9,318 nucleotides of DNA from positions 1-9,318 of the forward strand of contig JADLHR010000343.1 of NCBI GenBank assembly GCA_020848665.1, read 5' to 3'. The DNA comes from Anaerolineae bacterium. Its GTDB lineage: Bacteria > Chloroflexota > Anaerolineae > Aggregatilineales > Aggregatilineaceae. Position 1 is the first letter of the stretch. Every line of letters begins with the position of its first letter. Positions 1 through 6,488 of the stretch are shown piece after piece. Under the pieces are notes generated by a model. The model did no database searches. It was not told the origin of the DNA and saw only the letters and a program-made list of their open reading frames with translations. Both the position numbers and the translations under genes were made by a program.

Positions 1-35
1 AAAGCAGGCCGGCGGGAAGGCCCTCTCCCGCCGGC
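1..35 (-). terminator. Candidate Rho-independent terminator, leftward
   Basis: A perfect 10-bp inverted repeat (GCCGGCGGGA at 8-17, TCCCGCCGGC at 26-35) encloses an 8-base loop. Read on the minus strand, the stem is followed by CTGC and then TTT, where the window ends, so the length of the T-run cannot be judged. It could end the sdhC-sdhA-sdhB transcript about 295 bases after the sdhB stop. It could instead serve a plus-strand gene lying left of the window, although no T-run follows the stem in that direction. Confidence 0.45.
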
Positions 36-135
36 AGCCGAAGCATTCAGGTTCCCGATGCGAATTGTACGGAACATTCAGGGCGGCTGCCAGAAGACGC
101 CGCCCGGCGGTTGCTCAGCCGGGCTGGCGCCCTGG

Positions 136-321
136 CTAGAGGCTGTTATGCACTTTGTGGTCTGGCTTCCAGGCCATCCCCCCATCCTTCCGACCTGCGG
201 TCGGTTCCTTCCCCAGAACGAGGGAAGGAAAAACAGAGCGGTCTCCCCTTCCCTCATTTTGGGGGCAAGGGGCCGGGGGATGGGGGGCTTTTCTTGGGCG
301 TAAGTGCATAACACGCTCTAG
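136..321. mobile_element. MITE-like element, 186 bp, with 20-bp terminal inverted repeats
   Basis: The left end CTAGAGGCTGTTATGCACTT (136-155) matches the reverse complement of the right end (302-321) at 18 of 20 positions; only the two bases after CTAGAG differ. Each end carries CTAG, which could be a 4-bp target duplication or could include a TA duplication; both occur in transposons of the IS5 superfamily, though I cannot name the parent. The interior is noncoding and itself palindromic: CCCCCCATCC at 178-187 pairs with 278-287, 190-195 pairs with 199-204, and 211-228 pairs with 247-264. The element abuts the sdhB stop codon. It has no transposase, so any movement would need one supplied in trans. 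A large intergenic palindrome of the REP/BIME type is the alternative. Confidence 0.6.
211..264. repeat. Long imperfect hairpin inside the MITE-like element
   Basis: Bases 220-228 (GAGGGAAGG) pair perfectly with 247-255 (CCTTCCCTC). After one mismatch the pairing continues outward through 211-218 and 257-264 with one wobble. The loop is 18 bases. Being this close to the sdhB stop, it could protect or attenuate the 3' end of the sdh mRNA, but no proper T-run follows it. Confidence 0.6.
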
Positions 322-340
322 TGCTCCGGCTAGTGCTCCG
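319..340. repeat. 12-bp tandem duplication spanning the sdhB stop codon
   Basis: TAGTGCTCCG occurs at 319-328 and again at 331-340, a period of 12 bases. Because 12 is a multiple of three, the minus-strand stop (330-332) is repeated in frame at 318-320, so sdhB is followed by a short copy of its last codons and a second TAG. The repeat touches the right end of the MITE-like element. Confidence 0.75.
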
Positions 341-1100
341 AGTTGTGCTGCGCTTCGTTGACGCCTTCGGCGCTCTCGACAGACTGCACACCGCGAATGG
401 TTGCCAGCTTGACCTCGCCGATCGCGCGCGTGACCTCGATCCCGCGCGGGCAGGCGGTCGTGCAATTGAAGATCGTGCGGCAGCGCCACACGCCATCCGG
501 ATCGCCCATGATCTTCAGGCGCTCGTCGGTGGCCTGATCGCGATCGTCAAAGATGAAGCGGTGCGCCTGGACGATTGCCTGCGGACCAACGTAAACGTCG
601 TTCGCCCAGAAGCTGGGGCAGGCCGCCGTGCAGCAGGCGCACAGGATACACTTGGTCGTGTCGTCGAAGCGCGCGCGCGCGGCCTGGCTCTGGAGCCGCT
701 CGCGGCCATCGGCAGGCGGCGGGCTATCGTTGATCAGGTAAGGCATCACCTGGCGATAGTGGGCGAAGAACGGCTCCATATCGACTACCAAGTCCTTCAC
801 GACTTTCAGACCGGCGATTGGCTCGACCTGAATTTTGATGTGGCTGCCTTCGCCGAGACGCATCACCAGCTCTTTGCACGCCAGCCGGTTGATGCCGTTG
901 ATCCGCATCGCGTCCGAGCCACAGATGCCGTGCGCGCATGAGCGGCGAAAGGCCAGCGTGCCGTCCTGCTCCCACTTGACGCGGTGCAGCAGCTCCAGCA
1001 CGCGATCGTTCGGCTCGCAGTTGTCGAGCGTGTACTCACCCCAATAGGGCTTCTGGTCCGTGTCCGGGTTGTATCGCCGGATACGCAGTGTCACCTGCAT
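330..1100 (-). CDS. sdhB: Succinate dehydrogenase iron-sulfur subunit (SdhB)
   Basis: A 256-residue electron-transfer subunit of succinate dehydrogenase (complex II). It passes electrons from the flavin of SdhA to quinone in the membrane through three iron-sulfur clusters. The N-terminal ferredoxin domain holds C55, C60, D63 and C75 for the [2Fe-2S] centre; aspartate at the third ligand position also occurs in E. coli SdhB. The C-terminal domain has C151, C154, C157 and C161 for [4Fe-4S], and C207, C213 and C217 for [3Fe-4S] (see NCTTACP at 212-218). Length is normal for the family. The ATG lies 24 bases after the sdhA stop with GGAG 9 bases upstream, so it is the last gene of the sdhC-sdhA-sdhB operon. 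The C-terminal tail (N253-S-E-H) ends at a duplicated stop codon. Fumarate reductase is the alternative reading; the linked citrate synthase favours succinate oxidation. Confidence 0.96.
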   Translation of the reverse strand: MQVTLRIRRYNPDTDQKPYWGEYTLDNCEPNDRVLELLHRVKWEQDGTLAFRRSCAHGICGSDAMRINGINRLACKELVMRLGEGSHIKIQVEPIAGLKVVKDLVVDMEPFFAHYRQVMPYLINDSPPPADGRERLQSQAARARFDDTTKCILCACCTAACPSFWANDVYVGPQAIVQAHRFIFDDRDQATDERLKIMGDPDGVWRCRTIFNCTTACPRGIEVTRAIGEVKLATIRGVQSVESAEGVNEAQHNSEH

Positions 1101-1124
1101 CGTCGTCTTCTCCGTTCCTGTGCC

Positions 1125-2924
1125 CTAGTAGACACGCTCTTTCGGCTTGAAGCGGGGGTCCGCCTCGGCGAGCGACAGATCGACCTTCTTGCTGTGGTCG
1201 AGCCGGATCCCGCCGTCTTCGGTCGGGTAGGCGAGAGTGTGCACCAGCCAGTTTACGTCGTCGCGCTGCGGGAAGTCCTCGCGCGAGTGCGCCCCCCGGC
1301 TCTCGTGGCGGGCCAGCGCGCTGACTGCCGTCACTTCCGCGATGTCCAGCAGGCAGCCCAGTTCCCAGGCTTCGAGCATGTCGGTGTTAAAGCGCCTGCC
1401 CCGATCGTCGATCCCCAGCTCAGTCCGGTAGGCGTGCTTGAGACGGCGCACGCCGTCGATTGCCTGCTGGATGCCTTCCGCCGTGCGGAACACGCCGACG
1501 TGATCCATCATCATATGCTGAAGCTCGGAGCGAATCTCATACGCCTTGAGCTTGCCGCTAGCGGTGCGCAGGCGCTCGATCTCGGCCTCGACCTCGGCGG
1601 ATGGATTGTCCGGCAGGGGCGGCATTTCGGCATCCCGACAGTAATCGACCAGGTGCATCCCGGCCAGCCGCCCGAACACGATCAGGTCAGTCAGGCTGTT
1701 GGTGCCGAGCCGGTTGGCGCCGTGTACGCTGACGCAGCCACACTCGCCCGCCGCGTAGAGACCGGGGACCGGTGTGCGCTGCGCGTCCATGATCACGCGC
1801 GCGTCCAGGTCGGTCGGGATACCGCCCATGCCATAGTGCGCCGTCGGCTGGATCGGCATCGGCTCCTTGATTGGATCGACGCCGAGATACGTGCGGCACA
1901 GCTCCAGAATTTCAGGCAGCTTGTTTTCCAGGTACTCAGCAGTGATGCGCCGGTCTTCGCCTGCTTCGGCCAGATAGCGGTTGACCGTTTCGGGCGTCAC
2001 GTCGAGATGCACGTAACGGCGGCCCTTGATCCCGCGCCCGGCCTGCACTTCGAGGTAAATCGCGCGCGCGATCACGTCGCGGCTGGCGAGGTCTTTGACA
2101 TGCGGCGCGTAACGCTCCATGAAACGCTCGCCCCGGTCGTTGATCAGCACGCCGCCCTCGCCGCGAATGCCCTCAGTCAGCAGGATGCCCATCCGGTAAA
2201 TCCCGGTCGGGTGAAACTGGAAGAATTCCATATCCTGCATCGGGATCCCGCGCCGGAAGGTAATCGCGTTCCCGTCGCCGGTCAGCGTGTGCGCGTTGCT
2301 GGTCACTTCCCAGACGCGGCCCCAGCCGCCGGTTGCGAACAGCACGGCCTTGCTGTGGAAAATGTGCAGCTCGCCGCTGTCGATGTTAACCGCCACCACT
2401 CCCGCGACGCCATCGCCGCTGCGGATCAGGTCCACGACGTGATACTCGTCAAAGAAGGTGACATCGTTCTTGATGCACTGCTGGTACAGCGTCTGCAAAA
2501 TCATATGGCCGGTGCGGTCGGCGGCGTGACAGGCGCGCCGCACCAGCTTCTCGCCGAAGCCGCTGGTATGCCCGCCAAAGCGCCGCTGCGAGATGCGGCC
2601 CTCCGGCGTGCGGTCGAACGGCAGGCCGAGGTGCTCCAGCTCGATCACGGCCTCGATCGCGTGCTCGGCCAGCAGCAGCGCGGCGTCCTGGTCGGCCAGA
2701 TAGTCGCCCCCCTTGACCGTGTCGAAGGCGTGATAGAGCGGGCTGTCCTCGTCCAGGTTGCCGAGTGCCGCGCCGATCCCGCCCTGGGCCGTGCCGGTGT
2801 GCGAGCGAGTCGGATACAGCTTGCTGATCACGGCGGTCTTGACCCCGCGCGACGCATACAGCGCCGCCATCAGGCCCGCGCCGCCGGCCCCCACGATGAC
2901 TGCGTCATATTGATGGATTTGCAT
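1125..2924 (-). CDS. sdhA: Succinate dehydrogenase flavoprotein subunit (SdhA)
   Basis: A 599-residue catalytic subunit that oxidises succinate to fumarate, with FAD as cofactor. Visible features, numbered from the chosen ATG: Rossmann motif GAGGAG near residues 12-17; H42 in SHTGTAQGG, the expected covalent FAD attachment; substrate-site residues H238 and E251; catalytic arginine R282 (ASRDV); H363 in HYGMGG; and R405 in NRLGTNS. The C-terminal part is the usual helical and capping region, ending KPKERVY. I start it at ATG 2924 because GAGG lies 6 bases upstream; extending the frame to a TTG at 2936 would place that ribosome binding site inside the coding sequence. It sits 41 bases after sdhC and 24 before sdhB. 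All key residues are present and no frameshift is seen. Confidence 0.97.
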   Translation of the reverse strand: MQIHQYDAVIVGAGGAGLMAALYASRGVKTAVISKLYPTRSHTGTAQGGIGAALGNLDEDSPLYHAFDTVKGGDYLADQDAALLLAEHAIEAVIELEHLGLPFDRTPEGRISQRRFGGHTSGFGEKLVRRACHAADRTGHMILQTLYQQCIKNDVTFFDEYHVVDLIRSGDGVAGVVAVNIDSGELHIFHSKAVLFATGGWGRVWEVTSNAHTLTGDGNAITFRRGIPMQDMEFFQFHPTGIYRMGILLTEGIRGEGGVLINDRGERFMERYAPHVKDLASRDVIARAIYLEVQAGRGIKGRRYVHLDVTPETVNRYLAEAGEDRRITAEYLENKLPEILELCRTYLGVDPIKEPMPIQPTAHYGMGGIPTDLDARVIMDAQRTPVPGLYAAGECGCVSVHGANRLGTNSLTDLIVFGRLAGMHLVDYCRDAEMPPLPDNPSAEVEAEIERLRTASGKLKAYEIRSELQHMMMDHVGVFRTAEGIQQAIDGVRRLKHAYRTELGIDDRGRRFNTDMLEAWELGCLLDIAEVTAVSALARHESRGAHSREDFPQRDDVNWLVHTLAYPTEDGGIRLDHSKKVDLSLAEADPRFKPKERVY

Positions 2925-2930
2925 GGTTAA

Positions 2931-2934
2931 CCTC
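2931..2934 (-). promoter_or_regulatory. Ribosome binding site fixing the sdhA start
   Basis: The minus strand reads GAGG, then TTAACC, then ATG. The 6-base spacing supports the ATG at 2924 over the in-frame TTG at 2936. Confidence 0.7.
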
Positions 2935-2965
2935 AAAATATGCGTGAGATGGCGCGCGGCTCAGC

Positions 2966-3958
2966 TTACTGCCCGCCGAAAGTCACTTCGTTTGCGATTT
3001 TATAGGCGGTATCGTCCACGCCCGCTAACAGCGCCGCTGTGCCGAGCACGATCAGCGCGACCAGGCCGAACAGCGCCGCCCAGTTCAGCGCGCGGTTGAC
3101 GATCGGGTGACGCGCGTAGTCGTTGACGACATAGCGCAGCCCATTGAAGCCGTGAATCAGCGCCAGCGCCAGCAGGAAGCCGTCATACACGCGCCACACG
3201 GCCACTCCGGCCACCAGGTAATCCCAGCGCGCGCCGACGAACTCGACCGCTTTGCCGGAAGCGTTGACCGCGTCTGTGCCGACGACCGTCAGGCTGCCGC
3301 CGGTGATGTCGAACACGCCCTGGATCACGTGCATAATCGCCAGGTGGCCGAACACCAGCGGCAGAATCAGCACGCCGGAGAGGCGCATGAAGCCCCACAG
3401 CGAAGCTTCCAGCCGGCCCGGCAGGCGCGTGGCGTGATTGCTGCGCGTCACCAGCCCGTACAACCCCGACAGCACCAGCGCCGCGCCGACGATCACCACG
3501 AAGCCGAGCGCGAACTGCGACATCGTGCTGACAATCTCGTCCAGCCCGGCGATGTCCTCGTTGTCCTGGTAGAAGTTGACGACGTGCCGCAGCATCAGGA
3601 TGAAAACGGGGACCAGCACGATCACTGTCGCGATCACGACATAGAGCATCGCGCGTGCCTGGTGACCCCACCAGGCCGGTTTCCAGTCGAAAAGCGCGAC
3701 GCGCAGCCCGTTGAACGCGTGGTAGACCACGCACGCGACCAGCGCGAACTCGCCGATTGTGAACAAGGGCGACTGGTATTCGCGGATGGCCTGCGCGTAC
3801 AGCTCCGGATAGAAGGCGGCCCACGAGGTGTCGATCACGTGGAGCACCAGGAACAGCAGCGTGCCCAGGCCCGCTACGCGGTGAAACACCCAGGCCCACT
3901 GCCCGACTTTGCCCCGATAGCGCAAAGTCTCGGTGACGGTGTAAACCAGTGTTGTCAT
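2966..3958 (-). CDS. sdhC: Succinate dehydrogenase membrane anchor, fused SdhC-SdhD type
   Basis: A 330-residue integral membrane subunit that anchors SdhAB, binds heme b and provides the quinone site. The N-terminal half resembles SdhC: HRVAG at 26-30 matches the HRVSG motif, and H80 in YHAFNGLR aligns with the heme ligand His84 of E. coli SdhC. The C-terminal half resembles SdhD: H269 in IHGFNGLR aligns with His71, and D280-Y281 match the Asp-Tyr pair whose tyrosine (Tyr83) lies at the quinone site. About six or seven hydrophobic spans are visible, near 28-46, 70-90, 104-123, 148-171, 191-215, 248-278 and 294-312. Separate SdhC and SdhD proteins are usually about 115-130 residues each, so 330 fits a fusion with a longer linker. 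GGAGG lies 9 bases before the ATG. It is the first gene of the operon. A five-helix type B cytochrome b558 is the alternative but is usually nearer 200-250 residues. Confidence 0.88.
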   Translation of the reverse strand: MTTLVYTVTETLRYRGKVGQWAWVFHRVAGLGTLLFLVLHVIDTSWAAFYPELYAQAIREYQSPLFTIGEFALVACVVYHAFNGLRVALFDWKPAWWGHQARAMLYVVIATVIVLVPVFILMLRHVVNFYQDNEDIAGLDEIVSTMSQFALGFVVIVGAALVLSGLYGLVTRSNHATRLPGRLEASLWGFMRLSGVLILPLVFGHLAIMHVIQGVFDITGGSLTVVGTDAVNASGKAVEFVGARWDYLVAGVAVWRVYDGFLLALALIHGFNGLRYVVNDYARHPIVNRALNWAALFGLVALIVLGTAALLAGVDDTAYKIANEVTFGGQ

Positions 3959-4036
3959 AACAGCCTGCCTCCACGCAGAGGAAAAAAATCTCTCGGTGCG
4001 CTGTGTGGTTACGACTCGCCGGGAACGCTGCTCCTA

Positions 4037-4065
4037 ATCATACGCCGAACCGGGGCAGCAGCCAA
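4037..4065 (-). promoter_or_regulatory. Predicted sigma-70-type promoter of sdhC-sdhA-sdhB
   Basis: On the minus strand, TTGGCT (4065-4060, 4 of 6 consensus) is followed by a 17-base spacer and TATGAT (4042-4037, 5 of 6). Transcription would start near 4030, giving a leader of about 70 bases to the sdhC ATG. Confidence 0.6.
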
Positions 4066-4103
4066 CCGTTCGGCGCGGCAAGGCCCTGCCACCCGCGACT
4101 CAA

Positions 4104-4121
4104 TTGCGCCGGATCGCGCAA
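4104..4121. promoter_or_regulatory. Dyad TTGCGC-N6-GCGCAA, candidate operator
   Basis: A perfect 6-6-6 inverted repeat lies 6 bases upstream of the gltA -35 box and about 38 bases upstream of the sdh -35 box. It is placed where one dimeric regulator could act on both divergent promoters. The regulator is unknown and none is encoded in the window. Confidence 0.4.
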
Positions 4122-4127
4122 ATTCGT

Positions 4128-4156
4128 TTGTTACCAAAATACCACAGTGCTATACT
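4128..4156 (+). promoter_or_regulatory. Predicted promoter of gltA with extended -10
   Basis: TTGTTA (4128-4133, 4 of 6 consensus), a 17-base spacer, then TATACT (4151-4156, 5 of 6), with TGC directly before it as an extended -10 motif. The region is AT-rich against a GC-rich background. The start site would fall near 4163. Confidence 0.7.
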
Positions 4157-4158
4157 GT
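4144..4158. promoter_or_regulatory. Dyad ACAGT-N5-ACTGT over the gltA -10 box
   Basis: A perfect 5-bp inverted repeat with a 5-base centre encloses most of the -10 element. A protein bound here would block RNA polymerase. The arms are short and could arise by chance. Confidence 0.3.
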
Positions 4159-4340
4159 AGCGCAGAATTTGCTATGTTCAAGCTCGCCGGCCCTGCCCTG
4201 TTGTCACACAGCGGTACGCCAGCCATCCCCAGCCCGACATGGCACATTCTAGGCATCCCTGCATCTAATCTGACATTGCGCACCGGGGTAACGGCCTGGT
4301 TGGATCTGTTTCGCGCACCCACTGAGGAGCCTCTACGATC

Positions 4341-5492
4341 ATGGCAGAAGAACAGAAAAAAGGTCTCGAAGGCGTCGTCATCGCCGATACGCGCCTCAGC
4401 AAGGTCTTCGGCGACATTGGCAAGCTGATCTACTGCGGGTACGATATTCGCGATCTCGCCGCCCACGCCTCGTTTGAAGAAGTTGTTTTTCTGCTCTGGT
4501 ACGGCGCGCTGCCGACCCAGCAGCAGCTTGCGCGCCTGCAGGAACGCCTGCACAGCGAGGCCACCCTGCATCCCACCGTGCTCCAGGCGCTGAAAAGCTA
4601 TCCGACCAGCGCGCACCCGATGGCCGTGCTGCGCACCGCCGTCTCGCAGATCGGCCTTAACGACCCCGCCGCCGAAGACAACAGCCAGGACGCCAACTAT
4701 CGCAAGGCGCTGCGCCTGACGGCCAAGATTCCGACCATCATCGCCGCCTGGGCGCGCCTGCGCGAGGGCAAAGAACCGGTCGCTCCGCGCGATGACCTGG
4801 GGCTGGCCGCCAACTTCCTGTGGATGTTGCACGGCCACGAGGCGACCCCCGCCGAGGTGGATGCGCTGAACGTCTATCTCGTGCTGCTGGCCGATCACGG
4901 CATGAACGCCAGCACGTTTACCAGCCGTGTCGTGACCAGCACCGAGGGAGATATGTACAGCGCGATCGTCGCCGCGATTGGCTCGCTCAAAGGCCCCAAG
5001 CACGGCGGCGCAAACGAGGCCGCGATGCGCATGTTCCGCGAAGTGGCCGAAGCGCCCAGCGTCCGCGAGTGGTTCGACCACGAAGTCAAGGACAAGGGCC
5101 GTCGCATCATGGGTATGGGCCACCGCGTCTACAAAGCGCCCGATCCGCGCGCGGCGATCCTCAAAGAGCACGCCAATGCGATCTGCGGCGCGAAAGAGAA
5201 ATGCGTGCTGCTGGGCGTCGCCGAGCAGCTTGAGGACCTGGCGCTGGCCGACCCGTATTTCGTCGAGCGTAACCTGTACGCCAACGTGGACTACTACAGC
5301 GCAATCGTGCTCGACGCGATCGGTATCGAAACTGACATGATGACGCCGATGTTCGCTATGTCGCGCATCGCCGGGTGGTCCGCGCACATCGTGGAGCAGT
5401 GGAACGACAACCGCCTGATCCGCCCGCGTGGCAACTACATCGGCGCGGTGGACCTGCACTGGACGCCGATTGAGGACCGCCGCAGCGAGTAA
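4341..5492 (+). CDS. gltA: Citrate synthase
   Basis: A 383-residue enzyme that condenses oxaloacetate with acetyl-CoA to give citrate and CoA, the entry step of the TCA cycle, in the cytoplasm. Catalytic residues are in place: H221 in KHGGANE, H261 in GMGHRVYK followed by DPRA, and D317 in NVDYYSA. H186 in the conserved HGMNAST segment is also present. The length matches the short bacterial citrate synthases rather than the roughly 430-residue NADH-inhibited enterobacterial form. The ATG has GAGGAG 11 bases upstream, a slightly long spacing. The gene has its own promoter, diverges from the sdh operon and is closed by a strong terminator, so it is probably transcribed alone. 2-Methylcitrate synthase is a close relative and cannot be excluded from sequence alone; the linkage to sdh favours citrate synthase. 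Confidence 0.95.
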   Translation: MAEEQKKGLEGVVIADTRLSKVFGDIGKLIYCGYDIRDLAAHASFEEVVFLLWYGALPTQQQLARLQERLHSEATLHPTVLQALKSYPTSAHPMAVLRTAVSQIGLNDPAAEDNSQDANYRKALRLTAKIPTIIAAWARLREGKEPVAPRDDLGLAANFLWMLHGHEATPAEVDALNVYLVLLADHGMNASTFTSRVVTSTEGDMYSAIVAAIGSLKGPKHGGANEAAMRMFREVAEAPSVREWFDHEVKDKGRRIMGMGHRVYKAPDPRAAILKEHANAICGAKEKCVLLGVAEQLEDLALADPYFVERNLYANVDYYSAIVLDAIGIETDMMTPMFAMSRIAGWSAHIVEQWNDNRLIRPRGNYIGAVDLHWTPIEDRRSE

Positions 5493-5516
5493 GCGCGACG
5501 CCAGTCTAACGCTCAC

Positions 5517-5567
5517 GCCAGGTTGCAGGATCGGGCTGCCAGCCTCCTGTAGCCTGGCCGCTTTTTC
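5517..5567 (+). terminator. Rho-independent terminator of gltA
   Basis: Bases 5517-5530 pair with 5545-5558 in a 14-bp stem containing two G-T wobbles (ends GCCAGG/CCTGGC). After a 3-base bulge, GGCT (5534-5537) pairs with AGCC (5541-5544) around a GCC triloop. A run of five T follows at 5562-5566. It begins 24 bases after the gltA stop. Confidence 0.88.
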
Positions 5568-5591
5568 GTTCCGGCACGGACCCCAAAGCCC

Positions 5592-6413
5592 ATGACCGTC
5601 GCCCGTCCGTCCCCACCTAACCGCGTCCTTTCGCTGGACGAAGCCGCCGCGCTGGTCCGGCCCGGCGGCACGCTGGCGCTGGGCGGCAACATGCTCTATC
5701 GCCGCCCGGTCGCGTTCGTGCGCGCGCTGCTGCGCCGGCCCGATCCGCCGCGCGACCTGACGCTGCTCGCGATCACGGCCAGTTATGAGTCCGATTTGCT
5801 GGTTGGGGCGGGGTTGGTCAGCCGCACGCGGACCTGCTACTTTGGGCTGGAAGCGTTTGGCTTTGCGCCGATGTTCACTGCTGCTGTCCAGGCCGGGCGC
5901 TGCACCGTGATCGAGGAAACCGAGGCGAGCCTAGCCTTTGGCATTCGCGCCCGGATGGCCGGGGTTGGCTTCATGCCTTCCCCAGCGTGGCGTGGCACGG
6001 ACCTGCTCGCGCTGCGGCCCGATGTGAAGACGGTCGTCGATCCGTACAGCGGCGAGGAGCTGGTCGCGTTCCCGGCCATCGGCTGCGACGTGGCGGTGAT
6101 CCACGCGCTCGCCGCCGACCGGTCCGGCAACGTGCGCCTGAATAAGAATCTGGGGATCGATCTGGAGCTGGCGGTCGTCGCCGGGACGGTGATCGTCACC
6201 GCCGAAACGGTCGTGGACCGGCTGGACGAAGCCGATCTGCCCGGCGCGCTGGTCGATGTTGTGGTCGAGACGCCGCGCGGCGCGTGGCCGACCTCATGCT
6301 ATCCGCGTTACCCGATTGACGGCGACGAGCTGCTGCGCTACCTTGACGCGTGCACGGCGGGCGGCTTCGACGATTACCGCGCAGCGATCTCGTCCCCGAC
6401 ACCAGAAAATTAA
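5592..6413 (+). CDS. CoA-transferase-fold protein, A subunit (GctA/IpdA-like)
   Basis: A 273-residue cytoplasmic protein of the class I CoA-transferase family, alpha type. The glycine-rich signature near the N-terminus is PGGTLALGGN (24-33), followed by RRPVAFVRALLRR (37-49). That arginine-rich stretch is closer, from memory, to IpdA of steroid ring degradation than to acetoacetate CoA-transferase. Further family features are FGLEAFGFAPMF (84-95), an acidic stretch with E108, E109 and E111, and GFMPSPAWRGTD near 126-137. The protein needs a B subunit for activity; the only one visible starts 2.1 kb downstream. No good ribosome binding site precedes the ATG, and it begins only 25 bases after the T-run of the gltA terminator, so its promoter may lie within or beside that terminator, or it depends on readthrough. 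The substrate cannot be told from sequence. Confidence 0.85.
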   Translation: MTVARPSPPNRVLSLDEAAALVRPGGTLALGGNMLYRRPVAFVRALLRRPDPPRDLTLLAITASYESDLLVGAGLVSRTRTCYFGLEAFGFAPMFTAAVQAGRCTVIEETEASLAFGIRARMAGVGFMPSPAWRGTDLLALRPDVKTVVDPYSGEELVAFPAIGCDVAVIHALAADRSGNVRLNKNLGIDLELAVVAGTVIVTAETVVDRLDEADLPGALVDVVVETPRGAWPTSCYPRYPIDGDELLRYLDACTAGGFDDYRAAISSPTPEN

Positions 6414-6446
6414 TGCGTTCCTTATCGAATCCCGGTCCAAGACGAG

Positions 6447-6452
6447 TATAAT
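6447..6452 (+). promoter_or_regulatory. Predicted -10 box (TATAAT) upstream of the S41 peptidase
   Basis: A perfect TATAAT lies 36 bases before the S41 start codon in the 75-base gap after the A-subunit gene. The -35 region is weak: TTATCG at 6422-6427 with a 19-base spacer is the best I see. The two peptidase genes, and perhaps the B subunit after them, may be transcribed from here. Confidence 0.55.
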
Positions 6453-6488
6453 CTGGAAAATCAACGAGACTGTAACGGAGTCCTCACC

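Larger units (their letters stand above)
1..329. other. Noncoding region downstream of sdhB
   Basis: No credible gene is seen here on either strand; the short open frames lack ribosome binding sites and overlap palindromes. The region holds a hairpin at 8-35, two overlapping hairpins at 81-105 (7-bp stem GGGCGGC/GCCGCCC) and 102-124 (7-bp stem GCCCGGC/GCCGGGC), and a MITE-like element at 136-321. Part of it is probably the 3' untranslated end of the sdh transcript, which runs leftward. Confidence 0.7.
3959..4340. other. Divergent control region between sdhC and gltA
   Basis: These 382 bases hold no convincing gene. They carry a leftward promoter at 4037-4065, a rightward promoter at 4128-4156, a dyad at 4104-4121 between them, and a second dyad over the rightward -10 box. 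The predicted gltA leader is about 178 bases, and the sdhC leader about 70 bases. I see no riboswitch in the gltA leader. Confidence 0.75.

Noticed and set aside
58..303. Short open frames in the left intergenic region
   Set aside because: They run through the palindromic MITE-like element and lack start signals. The Pro/Gly/Arg-rich products follow from G/C tracts.
984..2930. A very long plus-strand open frame (648 codons) opposite sdhA
   Set aside because: It is a mirror of sdhA codon bias in GC-rich DNA. sdhA has all family motifs, and the antisense product is Arg/Val/Ala-rich with no recognisable domain.
2924..2936. TTG start for sdhA at 2936
   Set aside because: The GAGG at 2934-2931 lies just after this TTG and at proper spacing to the ATG at 2924, which also fits the family N-terminus better.
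3107..4252. A 381-codon plus-strand open frame opposite sdhC
   Set aside because: It is rich in Gln, His and Asp as expected from reading SdhC transmembrane codons in reverse, and runs across both predicted promoters.
4163..4340. A riboswitch or structured regulatory leader in the 178-base gltA 5' region
   Set aside because: No recognisable riboswitch motif and no hairpin with a T-run ahead of the start codon.
4174..4428. A possible upstream open frame (84 codons) in the gltA leader, overlapping the gltA start in another frame
   Set aside because: Its ATG has no ribosome binding site, the product becomes Ser/Lys/Arg-rich once inside gltA, and no family resemblance is seen.
4131..5516. A 461-codon minus-strand open frame opposite gltA
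   Set aside because: It is an antisense shadow of citrate synthase, spans the gltA promoter, and resembles no family I know.
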